From the NCBI GenBank assembly GCA_001899445.1, contig MPOA01000006.1, forward strand, positions 124,001 through 188,000: a DNA stretch of 64,000 nucleotides, written 5' to 3'. Numbering within the stretch: position 1 is the stretch's first letter; each line of letters begins with the position of its first letter. Below the pieces are notes generated by a model. That model searched no databases. It was given only the letters and a program-made list of their open reading frames with translations, and had not been told where the DNA came from. Origin of the DNA: Candidatus Desulfopertinax cowenii (GTDB taxonomy: Bacteria > Bacillota > Desulfotomaculia > Desulfotomaculales > Desulforudaceae). Of this stretch, positions 32,847 to 42,289 are shown in pieces. The position numbers and the translations under genes are program-made.

Positions 32847-33449
32847 CTAGACCGGTTTGCCAAGCGCCTCCGCCAGCTTGCGCCCCCGGGCCGCGGCCGC
32901 CGCCATAACACCCGGGTCCTGCAACACCGCTGCCCGCTCGAAAAAGCCGGTCACACCCCACTCGTCAAAGATTTCAAAACCCAGCGCCCGAAAACTCAAA
33001 GCCAGCGCGGGCAGGGTCACCCCCAGGTTCTCCGGGGTCGGCTGTTCGCAGACCGCAAACACCAACGCCTTTTTGCCCGGACCGCCCAGCCGGCTCCCCC
33101 ATTTGCGCCGGTCCGCGGAGAAATCGTAATAAGGATACAGCCGGTCGATAAACCCCTTCATAATGGCGGTGACGTTGTAATTGTGGGTCGGGGAACCTAG
33201 CACTAGGCCGTCGGCCCGCTCCAGCACCGGGTACAGCCGCTGCATGTCGTCCCTGAAGGTGCCGCACGTCTTCAGTTCCCGGCACTTTTCACACCCGATG
33301 CAGGGACTGAACCGGTAGTCCCGCAGGAACAGCACCTCGGTCCGCGCGCCGGCCACCGCGGCCCCCCGGAGCAGCGCCGCCAGCAGGGTATCCGTGTTCC
33401 CGCCCTTGCGTGGGCTGCCGCTGATGCCCACGACCAACTTTCCACTCAC
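32847..33449 (-). CDS. NADPH-dependent FMN reductase / iron-sulfur flavoprotein family
   Basis: A 200-residue flavodoxin-fold protein. The FMN phosphate loop is GISGSPRKGGNTDTLL near the start, and the flavin-contact segment GSPTHNYNVTAIMKGFIDR lies near 85-103. A cysteine group CIGCEKCRELKTC (about 50-62) resembles that of iron-sulfur flavoproteins in anaerobes, though the spacing does not prove a cluster. It probably moves electrons between NAD(P)H or ferredoxin and an unknown partner. The GTG at 33449 is six bases after AAGGAAGGTG. It sits between the dehydrogenase gene and the fused nuclease gene on the same strand. Confidence 0.85.
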   Translation of the reverse strand: MSGKLVVGISGSPRKGGNTDTLLAALLRGAAVAGARTEVLFLRDYRFSPCIGCEKCRELKTCGTFRDDMQRLYPVLERADGLVLGSPTHNYNVTAIMKGFIDRLYPYYDFSADRRKWGSRLGGPGKKALVFAVCEQPTPENLGVTLPALALSFRALGFEIFDEWGVTGFFERAAVLQDPGVMAAAAARGRKLAEALGKPV

Positions 33450-33475
33450 CCGGTTCACCTTCCTTAAATCTAAAC

Positions 33476-34525
33476 TTACAGGTAACTGACCACCAGATCG
33501 CCGACCTCGCTGGTGGAATAACCCATCTTACCGGCCGCCAGGCTCTTGAGATGGTACGCGCACACCTTTTTCACCGCTTCCTCCACCTGGACGGCCGCTT
33601 CGGCCTCGCCCAGGTGTTCCAGCAGCATACCCGCAGCACAGATGGCAGCCAGGGGATTGATTACGTTCTTTCCGGTGTACTTGGGGGCCGAGCCGCCAAT
33701 CGGTTCGAACATGGAAACACCTTCGGGGTTCAGGTTGCCCCCGGCGGCGATGCCCATCCCGCCCTGGATCATGGCCCCCAGGTCGGTGATGATGTCGCCA
33801 AACATGTTGTCGGTGACGATGACGTCAAACCACTCCGGGTTTTTAACCATCCACATGCAGATGGCGTCCACGTGGGCGTAATCGCGTTCGATGTCCGGGT
33901 ACTCCGCGCCCACCTCGTGGAACACCCGCTCCCAAAGATCGAAGGCGTAGGTTAGCACGTTCGTCTTGCCGCAGAGGGTGACCTTCTTGCGCTTGTTCCG
34001 CCGGCGGCAGTACTCGAAGGCAAACCGGATACAACGCTCCACCCCTTTGCGGGTGTTGATCGAGGTCTGGATAGCCACCTCGTCCGGCGTGCCCCGCTTG
34101 AGGAAGCCGCCGCTGCCGGCGTACAAGCCCTCGGTATTCTCCCGTACCACCACAAAATCAATGTCCTCCGGGCCCTTGCCGGCCACCGGGGTTTCTACCC
34201 CCGGGTAGAGCCGCACCGGCCGCAGGTTTATGTACTGGTCAAGTTCAAAGCGCAGGCGGAGCAGGATGCCCTGCTCCAGGATCCCGGGGCGGACCTCCGG
34301 GTGACCAATGGCACCCAGGTATATGGCGTCGAAACGGCGGAGTTCGTCCAATGCGCCCGCGGGCAGTACCTCACTCGTACGCAGGTAGTAATCGCCCCCG
34401 TAATCGAAGGTGACCGTTTCCAGCCGAAAGCCCCGTTTCCGGGCCACGGCGTCAAGAACCTTCAGGCCCTCGCGCACCTGCTCAGGGCCGGTTCCGTCTC
34501 CGGGTATGACCGCGATTTTATACAC
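33476..34525 (-). CDS. Isopropylmalate/isocitrate/tartrate-type beta-decarboxylating dehydrogenase
   Basis: A 349-residue NAD(P)-dependent enzyme of the family that oxidises and decarboxylates 2-hydroxy acids. Seen: IPGDGTGPEQ at the start, RENTEGLYAGSGG around 130, KTNVL around 190, a DAICMWMV segment, TDNMFGDIITDLGAMIQGG (about 245-263), and EPIGGSAPKYTGKN. These match 3-isopropylmalate dehydrogenase-like proteins; the length is normal. No leuA, leuC or leuD gene is near, so it could instead act on isocitrate, homoisocitrate or tartrate. The GTG start follows AGGAGG by seven bases. It sits downstream of pdp by 46 bases. Confidence 0.85.
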   Translation of the reverse strand: MYKIAVIPGDGTGPEQVREGLKVLDAVARKRGFRLETVTFDYGGDYYLRTSEVLPAGALDELRRFDAIYLGAIGHPEVRPGILEQGILLRLRFELDQYINLRPVRLYPGVETPVAGKGPEDIDFVVVRENTEGLYAGSGGFLKRGTPDEVAIQTSINTRKGVERCIRFAFEYCRRRNKRKKVTLCGKTNVLTYAFDLWERVFHEVGAEYPDIERDYAHVDAICMWMVKNPEWFDVIVTDNMFGDIITDLGAMIQGGMGIAAGGNLNPEGVSMFEPIGGSAPKYTGKNVINPLAAICAAGMLLEHLGEAEAAVQVEEAVKKVCAYHLKSLAAGKMGYSTSEVGDLVVSYL

Positions 34526-34571
34526 GTTCAGTCCTCCTGTCTTGTCTTAAATTCTTAAATATTCAATGGCC

Positions 34572-35888
34572 TTAAAGGTCTTCTTCGGTCACGACAGCGC
34601 GCACCAGGGCGCCCGGCGCGACTGGAGCGGGAGCCAGGACATAAGCCTCCCTGACCAGGGCGAGGGCTTGCGCCGCGCCCTTCCCGTTGTGGTGGATAGT
34701 GGCAAGCACCGTTCCGGGCTCCACCCACTCCCCTACCTTGCGGTACAATACCACCCCGACCGCCGGATCGATGGCCTCCCCCTTCACGGTGCGTCCCGCA
34801 CCCAGGATCAGGGCCGCCCGGCCGATTGCCCGGGCGTCAATGGCATGCACGAAGCCGGCCGCAGCGGCGGTCACCTCCTGCCGGAAAGAAGCGGTGGGCA
34901 GCAGGTCCGGGTTGTCCACCACCGCCGGGTTACCACCCTGGGCGCGCACCCAAGCCCGCAGGATCTCCAGGGCCGCGCCCGACGCCAAGGCCGCGTCCAC
35001 TTGTTCCCAGGCCGCGTCCAGACTGTCCGCCCGGCCGCCCAGCAACACCATGTGACCGGCCAGTCGCCGGCAGAGGTCGTGCAGGTCCAGCGGCGGATCC
35101 TCCCCTGCCAGCACCGCGATCGCCTCCCGCACTTCCAGGGCGTTGCCCACCGCCCGCCCCAGGGGTTCGTCCATGCCGGTCACCACGGCCACGGTGCGCC
35201 GCCCGTGCCGGCGACCGATCTGTACCATCGCCCGGGCCAGGCTCCGGGCGTCCTCCTCATTCTGCATGAACGCGCCGCGTCCGGTCTTCACGTCCAGCAG
35301 GATAGCGTCGGCGCCGGAGGCAATCTTTTTGGACATCACGCTACTGGCGATCAGGGGAATGCTGTCCACCGTCGCCGTCACGTCCCGCAGCGCGTACAGC
35401 AGGCGGTCGGCGGGCGTAAGGTTTCCGGTCTGCGCCACCACCGCCAGGCCAACCTCCCGGACCTGGGACACGATCTCCTCCAGGTTCAGGTCAGTGCGAA
35501 AACCGGGAATGGACTCCAGCTTGTCGATGGTGCCCCCGGTATGGCCCAGTCCCCGGCCGGACATTTTGGCCACCGGCACGCCGCACGCCGCCACCAGGGG
35601 AGCCAGGACCAGGGTGGTTTTGTCCCCCACCCCGCCAGTGCTGTGTTTGTCCACCTTGATGCCGGGGATGGCCGAAAGGTCGCAGGCCTCCCCCGACTCT
35701 GCCATGGCCGAGGTGAGCGCGGCCATTTCGCGGAAAGACATCCCCCGGAAGTACACCGCCATCAGCCACGCCGCCACCTGGTAGTCCGGAATGGCGCCCG
35801 CGACATACCCTCGGATCAGAAAATCGATTTCGGCGGCGGAGAGTTCGCCGCCATCGCGTTTCTTCAGAATCAGGTCGTACATCCGCAA
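34572..35888 (-). CDS. pdp: Pyrimidine-nucleoside phosphorylase
   Basis: A 438-residue enzyme that splits uridine, thymidine or deoxyuridine with phosphate. The family motif [19 protein letters not shown] is at about 108-126, with [13 protein letters not shown] at about 79-91 and [21 protein letters not shown] further on. A C-terminal PYNP domain follows. The ribosome site AGGAGG favours TTG 35888 (nine bases) over ATG 35882 (15 bases); either overlaps the end of deoB by 19 or 13 bases. Together with deoB it forms a nucleoside salvage pair: released ribose-1-phosphate is the DeoB substrate. Confidence 0.93.
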   Translation of the reverse strand: MRMYDLILKKRDGGELSAAEIDFLIRGYVAGAIPDYQVAAWLMAVYFRGMSFREMAALTSAMAESGEACDLSAIPGIKVDKHSTGGVGDKTTLVLAPLVAACGVPVAKMSGRGLGHTGGTIDKLESIPGFRTDLNLEEIVSQVREVGLAVVAQTGNLTPADRLLYALRDVTATVDSIPLIASSVMSKKIASGADAILLDVKTGRGAFMQNEEDARSLARAMVQIGRRHGRRTVAVVTGMDEPLGRAVGNALEVREAIAVLAGEDPPLDLHDLCRRLAGHMVLLGGRADSLDAAWEQVDAALASGAALEILRAWVRAQGGNPAVVDNPDLLPTASFRQEVTAAAAGFVHAIDARAIGRAALILGAGRTVKGEAIDPAVGVVLYRKVGEWVEPGTVLATIHHNGKGAAQALALVREAYVLAPAPVAPGALVRAVVTEEDL

Positions 35889-37084
35889 AACGCGGAGCCT
35901 CCTCTAGCTCGGCTAATGATCCGTCGATAGAAGCTCTCCCCCACCGGCCAGGTCAGGCCGAAGATTTCCGCTAGGGTGGCGGCCACGTCTGCCAGGGTAG
36001 CGCGCGTTCCCAGATCCACCCCACGAGCCGTCCGCGCCCCGCAAACCAGGAGCGGCACGTACTCCCGGGAGTGATCGGTGCTGGCCGTGGTGGGGTCGCA
36101 GCCGTGGTCGGCGGTGATGATCAACAGGTCGTCCGGGCGCAAGCGGTCCAGTATCTCCGGCAGCCGCCGGTCAAAGGCCGCCAGCGCGGCAGCGTAACCC
36201 TGCGAATCGTTGCGGTGCCCGTACAGCATGTCAAACTCGATCAAATTCGTGAATATAAGTCCCGGCCCGCCGGTGCGCATCACCTCCAGGGTCTTGTCCA
36301 CCCCGTGCTCGTTGCTCCGGGTGGGAAAACTTTCCGTGAGCCCGGTCTCGGCGAAGATGTTTCCGATCTTGCCCACGCCGACCACAGCCAGCCCTCTTTC
36401 CTGGAGCGCCTGCAGAATGGTCTTTCCGGTAGGCGGCAGGGAAAAGTCCTTGCGCCGCGGCGTGCGCCGAAAACTTCCCGGTTCACCGACGAACGGCCGG
36501 GCGATCACCCGGCCCACCGCGTGCTCGCCCACCAGCAGCTCCCGGGCGATCCGGCAGATCCGGTACAACTCCTCCACCAGGATGACTTCCTCGTGAGCAG
36601 CCACCTGGAAAACGCTGTCCGCCGAGGTGTAGACGATGGGCCGGCCGGTGCGGAGGTGCTCCTCGCCCAGTTCCTTGATAATCTCGGTGCCCGAAGCTGC
36701 CTTGTTTCCCAGGACATGGCGGCCGATCCGGGCCTCAAAGGCGGCAATCAGGTCGCCCGGGAAGCCATCCGGGTAAACCGGAAACGGCTGGGAAAGAATC
36801 AGGCCCGCCAGTTCCCAATGCCCGGTGGTGGTGTCCTTGCCGGCCGAGCGCATGGCCAGCTTGCCGAAAGAACCACGGGGGTTCGGCACCGGCGGCACTC
36901 CCTGAACCGGAATAATGTTTCCCAGCCCCAGGGCGCCAAGATTCGGCAGCGATAGCCCCCCCACGGCGCGGGCGGTGTTCGCCAGAGTGTTGCTCCCCTG
37001 GTCCCCGTACGCGGTGGCATCCGGCAGCTCACCCACCCCGACGCTGTCCAGGACAATGACGATCGCACGGTTGATGGCAGTCAA
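35870..37084 (-). CDS. deoB: Phosphopentomutase
   Basis: A 404-residue metalloenzyme that interconverts (deoxy)ribose-1-phosphate and -5-phosphate. Seen: [14 protein letters not shown] at the start, [23 protein letters not shown] around 85-98, [14 protein letters not shown] and [12 protein letters not shown] near 335-347. These include the alkaline-phosphatase-fold metal ligands. I chose TTG 37084, which follows GGAGGTG and gives the usual family N-terminus ([12 protein letters not shown]); an in-frame start 30 bases earlier is less likely. It lies 26 bases behind xerD and overlaps pdp. Confidence 0.94.
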   Translation of the reverse strand: MTAINRAIVIVLDSVGVGELPDATAYGDQGSNTLANTARAVGGLSLPNLGALGLGNIIPVQGVPPVPNPRGSFGKLAMRSAGKDTTTGHWELAGLILSQPFPVYPDGFPGDLIAAFEARIGRHVLGNKAASGTEIIKELGEEHLRTGRPIVYTSADSVFQVAAHEEVILVEELYRICRIARELLVGEHAVGRVIARPFVGEPGSFRRTPRRKDFSLPPTGKTILQALQERGLAVVGVGKIGNIFAETGLTESFPTRSNEHGVDKTLEVMRTGGPGLIFTNLIEFDMLYGHRNDSQGYAAALAAFDRRLPEILDRLRPDDLLIITADHGCDPTTASTDHSREYVPLLVCGARTARGVDLGTRATLADVAATLAEIFGLTWPVGESFYRRIISRARGGSAFCGCTT

Positions 37085-37110
37085 GAAAGCACCTCCAAAT
37101 TCCCAATCCC

Positions 37111-37998
37111 TCAAGCCCGGGGGTGAGCACGGTCGTAGACAGCACGCAAGCCCCTGGTGGTCAGGTGGGTGTAGATCTGGGTCGTAACGATGTCGGCGTG
37201 TCCCAGCATTTCCTGGACGGCACGCAGGTCAGCTCCGTTCTCCAGCAGGTGAGTGGCAAAGGAGTGCCGGAGCGTGTGGGGGGTGATCTCCCGGTTGATG
37301 CCGGCCCGCCGGGCGTAGCGCTTAATCAGCTTCCACACAGTCTGGCGGGTTAACGGTCGGCCCCGGCGGTTCACGAACAGATAGCGGCTTGTCCGCCCCT
37401 TCAACAGCGCGGGCCTTGCGCGCTGCAAGTACCGCTCGACTGCGCGTAGTGCCTCGTCCCCCACCGGCACGACCCGCTCCCGCCCACCTTTTCCCAGGCA
37501 GCGGAGCAAACCGGCAGCGGCGTCCAGGTCACCTGCCTTCAGGCTTACGGCCTCGGAAACCCGCAAGCCCGTGGCGTACAACAATTCCAGCAGGGCGCGG
37601 TCGCGCAGGCCCAGCGGGTTGCCGGTATCGGGCACCAGCAAGAGCCTTTCCACCTCTTCCAGGTTGAGCACGTGGGGCAACCGCTGCTGCAGCCGGGGCG
37701 AACCGAGATCCTCGGCCGGGTTAGCGGCAACCAATCCTTCCGCGGTCAAAAACTTCAGGAAGGTACGAACCGCCGCCAGGCGCCGGGCCACGGTGGCGGG
37801 ACGTCGCCCATCCCGCTGCTGTTGCAGCAGGAAAGCGGCAATGTGCCCTCGGGTCACCTGCGCCGGAGATTGGACGCCTCGGGCAGCGAGAAAACGCACC
37901 CACTGCCCCAGATCCGCCCGGTAGGCTGCCAGCGTATTTTCGGCCAACCCCCGTTCCACGCGCAGGTAATTCAAAAAAAGCCCCACATAGTCTTCCAT
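37111..37998 (-). CDS. xerD: Tyrosine recombinase XerD
   Basis: A 295-residue site-specific recombinase that resolves chromosome dimers at dif. The N-terminal SAM-like DNA-binding domain covers about 1-90. The catalytic set is visible: R in ATGLRVSEA near 147, K in [11 protein letters not shown] near 171, HTLRH near 242-246, H in MLGHADI near 267, and the nucleophile Y in TTQIYTHLT near 274-282. Length and order are those of XerD. The neighbours deoB and pdp downstream, and SpoIIM plus a YqzK-like gene upstream, match the ripX (xerD) region of Bacillus. Confidence 0.92.
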   Translation of the reverse strand: MEDYVGLFLNYLRVERGLAENTLAAYRADLGQWVRFLAARGVQSPAQVTRGHIAAFLLQQQRDGRRPATVARRLAAVRTFLKFLTAEGLVAANPAEDLGSPRLQQRLPHVLNLEEVERLLLVPDTGNPLGLRDRALLELLYATGLRVSEAVSLKAGDLDAAAGLLRCLGKGGRERVVPVGDEALRAVERYLQRARPALLKGRTSRYLFVNRRGRPLTRQTVWKLIKRYARRAGINREITPHTLRHSFATHLLENGADLRAVQEMLGHADIVTTQIYTHLTTRGLRAVYDRAHPRA

Positions 37999-38042
37999 AA
38001 CCGGGTCACCTACAACATATTACTATTTTTTCTCTCCAACAC

Positions 38043-38073
38043 AAAAAAATCCTACCGGAGATTGCCCCGGTAG
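38043..38073 (-). terminator. Intrinsic terminator upstream of xerD
   Basis: On the minus strand CTACCGG pairs with CCGGTAG, followed by GATTTTTTT. The stem overlaps the last codons of the YqzK-like gene. It separates the spoIIM transcript from xerD, which may have its own promoter in the AT-rich bases 38000-38045. Confidence 0.8.
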
Positions 38074-38282
38074 TACTCCCTAAGCCACTCTATTACGTTT
38101 TCCAATAGACCCCGCGCTTCGGGCGTAACGGCCGTCACCGGATCCGCCAGGGGCGGGTGAGCCCCCGTCTTGAACATCCCGTAAATCTGGATCGCCAGGA
38201 TGGTCAGGATGATCACCAGCAGGCACAGCCGGAAGGCGAACAGTATCTTGCGCTTGAGCCGCGAAATGATCAGGACAATCAC
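38052..38282 (-). CDS. Small membrane protein, YqzK (DUF4227)-like
   Basis: A 76-residue protein with a basic start (ISRLKRKILFAFR), one membrane helix at about 16-36 and an outer tail. Size, topology and position between spoIIM and xerD resemble Bacillus YqzK; the assignment rests mainly on context. The GTG start follows GGGGGAGGG by six bases. It lies 16 bases behind the spoIIM stop, so the two are cotranscribed. Confidence 0.6.
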   Translation of the reverse strand: MIVLIISRLKRKILFAFRLCLLVIILTILAIQIYGMFKTGAHPPLADPVTAVTPEARGLLENVIEWLREYYRGNLR

Positions 38283-38298
38283 GCCGATCCCTCCCCCA

Positions 38299-38928
38299 TC
38301 ATTCCGGAACGATCAGCAAAATCCCCAGCAGGTAGGGCGTGACAAACGTTTCCACCAGTCCGGCGCCCACGGCCACCAGCGCCGCCGCGGCCAACATCGC
38401 CGAATAGCGCAGGAAATTCGGCCAAATCCGAATCCCGGGATTGAACCCGCGCCGGACGAGCAGAATCGAGAAGGACAGCGCCGCCACCCCCGCAAACACG
38501 GCCGCCGGGACTAGAACCAGGTTCTGCGGAAGGATCGAGGCCAGAACCAGCATTACCCCGGGCCATCCCATTTGGCTGACCAGAAACCAGACGGTGAAAC
38601 CGGTGGCGAAACCGCGGACGAACAGCAACCCCAGCATTACCGGGATTCCGATCACCGAAAGCCCGGTGATGTAAATCGCGGCAATGAGCATGACGTTGTT
38701 ATAGGTAACCTCGACAAATTGTTCCCCGAAATTGGGGCCCGGATTACCGGCGTTAAGAAAAAGCTGGTCTATGTATTCCTGGAGTTCGCTCACCTTGGCG
38801 GTCTCCAGGCCGCTGGCGCCCCAAGCTCCGGTCAGAAGACCGGCAAGAAAAAAGAAACCCACCAGGAGGTACAGGTTCCAGTGGCTGCGTAGCGAAAAAA
38901 CCAAAAACTGCCGAAGAACCCTGGCCAC
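38299..38928 (-). CDS. spoIIM: Stage II sporulation protein M
   Basis: A 209-residue integral membrane protein. In Bacillus SpoIIM joins SpoIID and SpoIIP in the machine that drives engulfment. Five hydrophobic segments are visible: about 18-38, 78-102, 110-135, 140-155 and 180-205. The family pattern NVMLIAAIYITGLSVIGIPVMLG is present (broken here by the length limit: the key part is YITGLSVIGIP near 88-98). I prefer the GTG at 38928, nine bases after AAGGAG. The next upstream gene, DUF3866, ends 88 bases away on the same strand. Confidence 0.9.
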   Translation of the reverse strand: MARVLRQFLVFSLRSHWNLYLLVGFFFLAGLLTGAWGASGLETAKVSELQEYIDQLFLNAGNPGPNFGEQFVEVTYNNVMLIAAIYITGLSVIGIPVMLGLLFVRGFATGFTVWFLVSQMGWPGVMLVLASILPQNLVLVPAAVFAGVAALSFSILLVRRGFNPGIRIWPNFLRYSAMLAAAALVAVGAGLVETFVTPYLLGILLIVPE

Positions 38929-39016
38929 ATACACCCGCTCCTTCCCCGGGAACCTGTCCCCTACTAGACAAATCTATGGGGGCCGGAGTCGGTTTATGAC
39001 CAGTAGTCCCAACCTC

Positions 39017-40096
39017 TTAGCGGTTCCGGCACACGTCCACGGCCAGCCGGGCGGCCGCCCCACAGGCCAGGAAAAACTCGGGCGTCTCATGCGGGCCGCG
39101 CCCCATGGTGCTCACCTTCAGGTCGTAGGCCTTCATCCCCTCCAGCGCCGGACCGCCGTCAGTGACCACCACCTGGTGGCGCGCCGGAATCCCAGCCGCG
39201 GACAACTGTGATTCAATATAGCGCTGAGCTTCTTCCTCGAGCCGGGGCACGGCCACCAGGGCGGGCTGGAGCGCCACCCGACCCAGGGCGGTCAGGGTGT
39301 GGTGGCTGACACCCCGGTGCCTCTTCCGCGGGTCGGCGAAACTGATCCGCGGAATGGCAATCGGCGTTCCGCCCAGCACGCCCACGGCGTTAATGATCTC
39401 ACCCTGTTCAATACCGGTAAAGCCAAACGTCTGACCGGTACCCACGATTCCGGGGCCCATCACCGCGATGACGATGTCGGCGCCCGCCGCGGCCCGGGCG
39501 GCCAGCAACCCGCTGTATACGTTGATGGCCTCGTAATCCCCGCCGAAGGCGTGGCCACAGGTCACGGTGGCATGCAACAGGCCCCGCTGCCGCAACTGGT
39601 GCACCAGCCGGCTAAACACCAGGGGCAGCGCCCCCCCGTCGGTCATCAGGTAAACCAGCCGGAGTTCTGGCGCCAACATCCTGACCGCGACCGCGAACGG
39701 GCCAAGCATGCTGTGCAACGTACCCACGACCACCGGCAGCCCGTCGAGCGTTTCGCAATTCTTTACCGCACTGTAAAAGGGGCTGTTTTCTTCCTCGACC
39801 GCTAGCACCTGCACCTGAAAAGGTGTATAACGCAGCTTCATGATGTGCCCCGCCTCCGGGCCAGCACAGGTCAAGTGCCCCAGGTTGACCATCACGAAGT
39901 GGAAGCCGCCCGTGCCCAAGCCCAGGTGGTCCGCGGAAGTATTCAACACCACCCGGTCCCCAACCGCAACCGGCCCGGTAAGTTCTTCGTAATTCACCGC
40001 CTTTTTCACCCGGCCCTCAGTTTCCACCAGCAACTCCGATACCCCCGGCCGCCGCTCCCTGATTTCAACAACCCACCCCGGCCGCATTCTAATCAA
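39017..40096 (-). CDS. DUF3866 family protein
   Basis: A 359-residue protein of the DUF3866 family, found in Firmicutes and Actinobacteria; its function is not known. Recognised segments are VGDRVVLNTSADHLGLGTGG (about 45-64), HIMKLRYTPFQ, and a glycine-rich VMGPGIVGTGQTFGFTG near 215-231. It seems soluble. The TTG start follows GAGGAGG by seven bases. It is the first gene of the long minus-strand run and is divergent from rqcH. In other spore formers DUF3866 also sits next to spoIIM. Confidence 0.85.
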   Translation of the reverse strand: MIRMRPGWVVEIRERRPGVSELLVETEGRVKKAVNYEELTGPVAVGDRVVLNTSADHLGLGTGGFHFVMVNLGHLTCAGPEAGHIMKLRYTPFQVQVLAVEEENSPFYSAVKNCETLDGLPVVVGTLHSMLGPFAVAVRMLAPELRLVYLMTDGGALPLVFSRLVHQLRQRGLLHATVTCGHAFGGDYEAINVYSGLLAARAAAGADIVIAVMGPGIVGTGQTFGFTGIEQGEIINAVGVLGGTPIAIPRISFADPRKRHRGVSHHTLTALGRVALQPALVAVPRLEEEAQRYIESQLSAAGIPARHQVVVTDGGPALEGMKAYDLKVSTMGRGPHETPEFFLACGAAARLAVDVCRNR

Positions 40097-40211
40097 CGTG
40101 CTGCCTCCTCATTAGGCTTGTCTACCTACAGTATATGTCTGACAACGTCCATGGCAAGCACCATTGTTGATCCGTCAGTGAGCAGGCGTAAGCGACCACA
40201 CCCGGTCCATC

Positions 40212-40248
40212 TGGTGATCGAGCACAAACCGTCATTTGTCGATCACCA
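40212..40248. repeat. Perfect 10-bp inverted repeat
   Basis: TGGTGATCGA (40212-40221) and TCGATCACCA (40239-40248) pair perfectly; inside, CAAA and TTTG can add four pairs after a 3-base bulge. It is not near enough to either start to be a simple operator and has no T run directly behind it. Confidence 0.5.
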
Positions 40249-40496
40249 CTGGCTGGGAGGACCCCCCCTCGGGGGAAGCCGTTTTGAGGTCTCACTTCTA
40301 TTTCCGACCCTTCATCACCTACTTAAATCTTACACTCACTAATTGCCCATGACCCTCAAAACACCGTCTGCGTTCCAAAATAACAGGCTGTCGCACAAGT
40401 AGGCCCGTACATTAAAATCCAGATCGGGAGTAAAGCATAAAGCGGTTGACGGTGAAACACAAAACCCGCCTTGGTTTTGTTTCCACGCCCGAAGGC

Positions 40497-40525
40497 TTTC
40501 CGGGACCTGGAGATAATGGTATAGT
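40497..40525 (+). promoter_or_regulatory. rqcH: Candidate sigma-A promoter of rqcH
   Basis: TATAGT with an upstream TGG (extended -10 form) lies 17 bases after TTTCCG, a weak -35. It ends 31 bases before the start codon. Confidence 0.4.
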
Positions 40526-40555
40526 GGCAGAAGATTAATAATCAGGAGGTCAGGT

Positions 40556-42289
40556 ATGCCTTTTGACGGGCTGGTCATGGCGGCGGTGCGCCGCGAACTG
40601 GAAAGTGAGTTGGTGGGCAGCAGGATTCAGCGGGTGCACCAGCCCGAGCGGCTGACTCTGCTGCTGCAGCTTCGTGCTCCTGGCCGCAGCCAATACCTGC
40701 TGCTGTCGGCCCATCCGCAGCACGCCCGGGTGCACTTAGCCCGGGAGCGCTTTGAGAATCCGCCTTCGCCGCCGCTTTTCTGCAGCGTCTGCCGCAAGCA
40801 CCTGGAGGGCGGGCGGGTGGAAGCGGTCACCCAGCCCGGCTTGGAACGCATCCTGCAGATCGTGGTGGCCGTGCGGGACGAACTGGGCGAGGTGCGGCAG
40901 AAGATCCTGGTGGCAGAAGTCATGGGCCGCCACAGCAACATTATCCTGGTGGACCGGGCTACCGGCAACATTCTGGACGCCATCAAACGCTACGGGCATG
41001 CGGTCAGCCGCTTCCGGGAGGTGTTGCCGGGACTGCCTTACGTGGCCCCACCCCGGGAGAAAGCCGACCCGCTGGATATCACCGTGGAGCGCTGCACCGA
41101 ATTATTGGGGAGAATGCCCATCGACCTGCCGCTATGGAAGGTGCTGCAGCAGTGCTTCGAAGGTTTGAGCCCGCTGATGGCCCGCGAGATTGTCTACCGG
41201 GCCGGGATAGAAACTGATCTGGCCCTGGAGTTCTGCGGCGAGCGGGAGCTGGTGCAGATTTGGAAAGTGCTGCGGGGCTTCTTCGAAAAAGCGGACCGCG
41301 GACAGTTCGAACCCAGCCTGATCCCGGGAAAAGATGCCGCACCCGCCGACTTTGCGGCCTTTCGGGTTGGGCACCGCGAAAGCGTACTGGAGCCTGCGGG
41401 AATGAACGCGGTGGTGGACCGTGTATTCCGCTGCCGCGTGCAGGATGAACGGGCGGCCGCCCTCCGGAACGGGCTTTTGAGCGCCATCGGGCACGCGCGC
41501 AAGCGCCTGGAGCGGCGCCTGGAAGCCTGCCACCGGGCGGCGGCGGACGGTGAAAAAGCGGAAGAATTCAAACTCCGCGGCGAGATACTGACGGCTAACC
41601 TTTACCGGCTGCAGAGAAATGCCGACCGGGTGGTGCTGCAAAACTTCTACACCGGCAAACCCGTGGAGATCTACCTGGATCCCCGGCTGACCCCGGCCCA
41701 CAACGCGCAGGCGTATTTCAAGCGTTACAACAAGCTCCGCAAAGGGGCCGAGCGCGCCCGGGCGGAACTGGCCAAACTGCAAGCGGAGGCGGCCTACCTG
41801 GAGGCGCTCGAAACCGCCATTGCCCTGGCCGAAACCCCGGCCGACCTGGATGAGGTGCGCGAGGAACTGGCCGCCGCCGGGTACCTCCGCGACAAGCCGG
41901 GAGCCAAACGGACCGGGAAACTGGAGCCCCGGCCCCTGGAACTCAAGGCTTCCGACGGATCAACGGTGTATATCGGCCGGAACAACCGGCAGAACGACAT
42001 GGTCACTTTCCGTCTCGGCCAGCCGGACGATATTTGGCTGCACGCCCGGGACCTCCCGGGGGCCCACGTGATCATCCGTACCGGGGGACGGTCAGTGAGC
42101 GTAGAGACCCTCGAGGAAGCAGCATCTTGGGCGGCTTACTTCAGCAAGGCGCGTCACGGGAAGAAGGTGCCGGTGGATTATACCTATCGCAAGCACGTCC
42201 AGAAACCCAAGGGGTCCCGCCCCGGGTTTGTAACTTACACCAACGAAAAGACAGTGCTGGTTGAACCCCGGCCTATCCCAACTCCCTGA
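40556..42289 (+). CDS. rqcH: RqcH / NFACT family ribosome-quality-control protein
   Basis: A 577-residue protein of the NFACT (FbpA, Rqc2) family. RqcH binds stalled 50S-peptidyl-tRNA complexes and adds alanine tails that mark the chain for degradation; older annotation calls it fibronectin-binding protein. The NFACT-N domain starts MPFDGLVMAAVRREL and includes EVMGRHSNIILVD (about 122-134). A helical region follows (about 320-440), and the NFACT-R domain has IGRNNRQNDMVTFR and DIWLHARDLPGAHVIIR (about 478-506). It starts at ATG behind AGGAGG and ends overlapping pyrF by 17 bases, tail to tail. Confidence 0.92.
   Translation: MPFDGLVMAAVRRELESELVGSRIQRVHQPERLTLLLQLRAPGRSQYLLLSAHPQHARVHLARERFENPPSPPLFCSVCRKHLEGGRVEAVTQPGLERILQIVVAVRDELGEVRQKILVAEVMGRHSNIILVDRATGNILDAIKRYGHAVSRFREVLPGLPYVAPPREKADPLDITVERCTELLGRMPIDLPLWKVLQQCFEGLSPLMAREIVYRAGIETDLALEFCGERELVQIWKVLRGFFEKADRGQFEPSLIPGKDAAPADFAAFRVGHRESVLEPAGMNAVVDRVFRCRVQDERAAALRNGLLSAIGHARKRLERRLEACHRAAADGEKAEEFKLRGEILTANLYRLQRNADRVVLQNFYTGKPVEIYLDPRLTPAHNAQAYFKRYNKLRKGAERARAELAKLQAEAAYLEALETAIALAETPADLDEVREELAAAGYLRDKPGAKRTGKLEPRPLELKASDGSTVYIGRNNRQNDMVTFRLGQPDDIWLHARDLPGAHVIIRTGGRSVSVETLEEAASWAAYFSKARHGKKVPVDYTYRKHVQKPKGSRPGFVTYTNEKTVLVEPRPIPTP

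Larger units (their letters stand above)
40097..40555. other. Divergent intergenic region with structured elements
   Basis: This 459-base gap separates DUF3866 (minus) and rqcH (plus). I find no protein gene. It holds the strong inverted repeat at 40212-40248, then a C-rich/G-rich hairpin (CCCCC/GGGGG near 40263-40275) enclosed by GGCT/AGCC and followed by GTTTTG, and a promoter for rqcH. The two structures together could mark an unannotated small RNA. Confidence 0.45.

Noticed and set aside
34566-35930. 454-codon plus-strand frame opposite pdp
   Set aside because: It is a codon-bias shadow with many His, Arg and Gly residues and no recognisable domain, while pdp is fully conserved.
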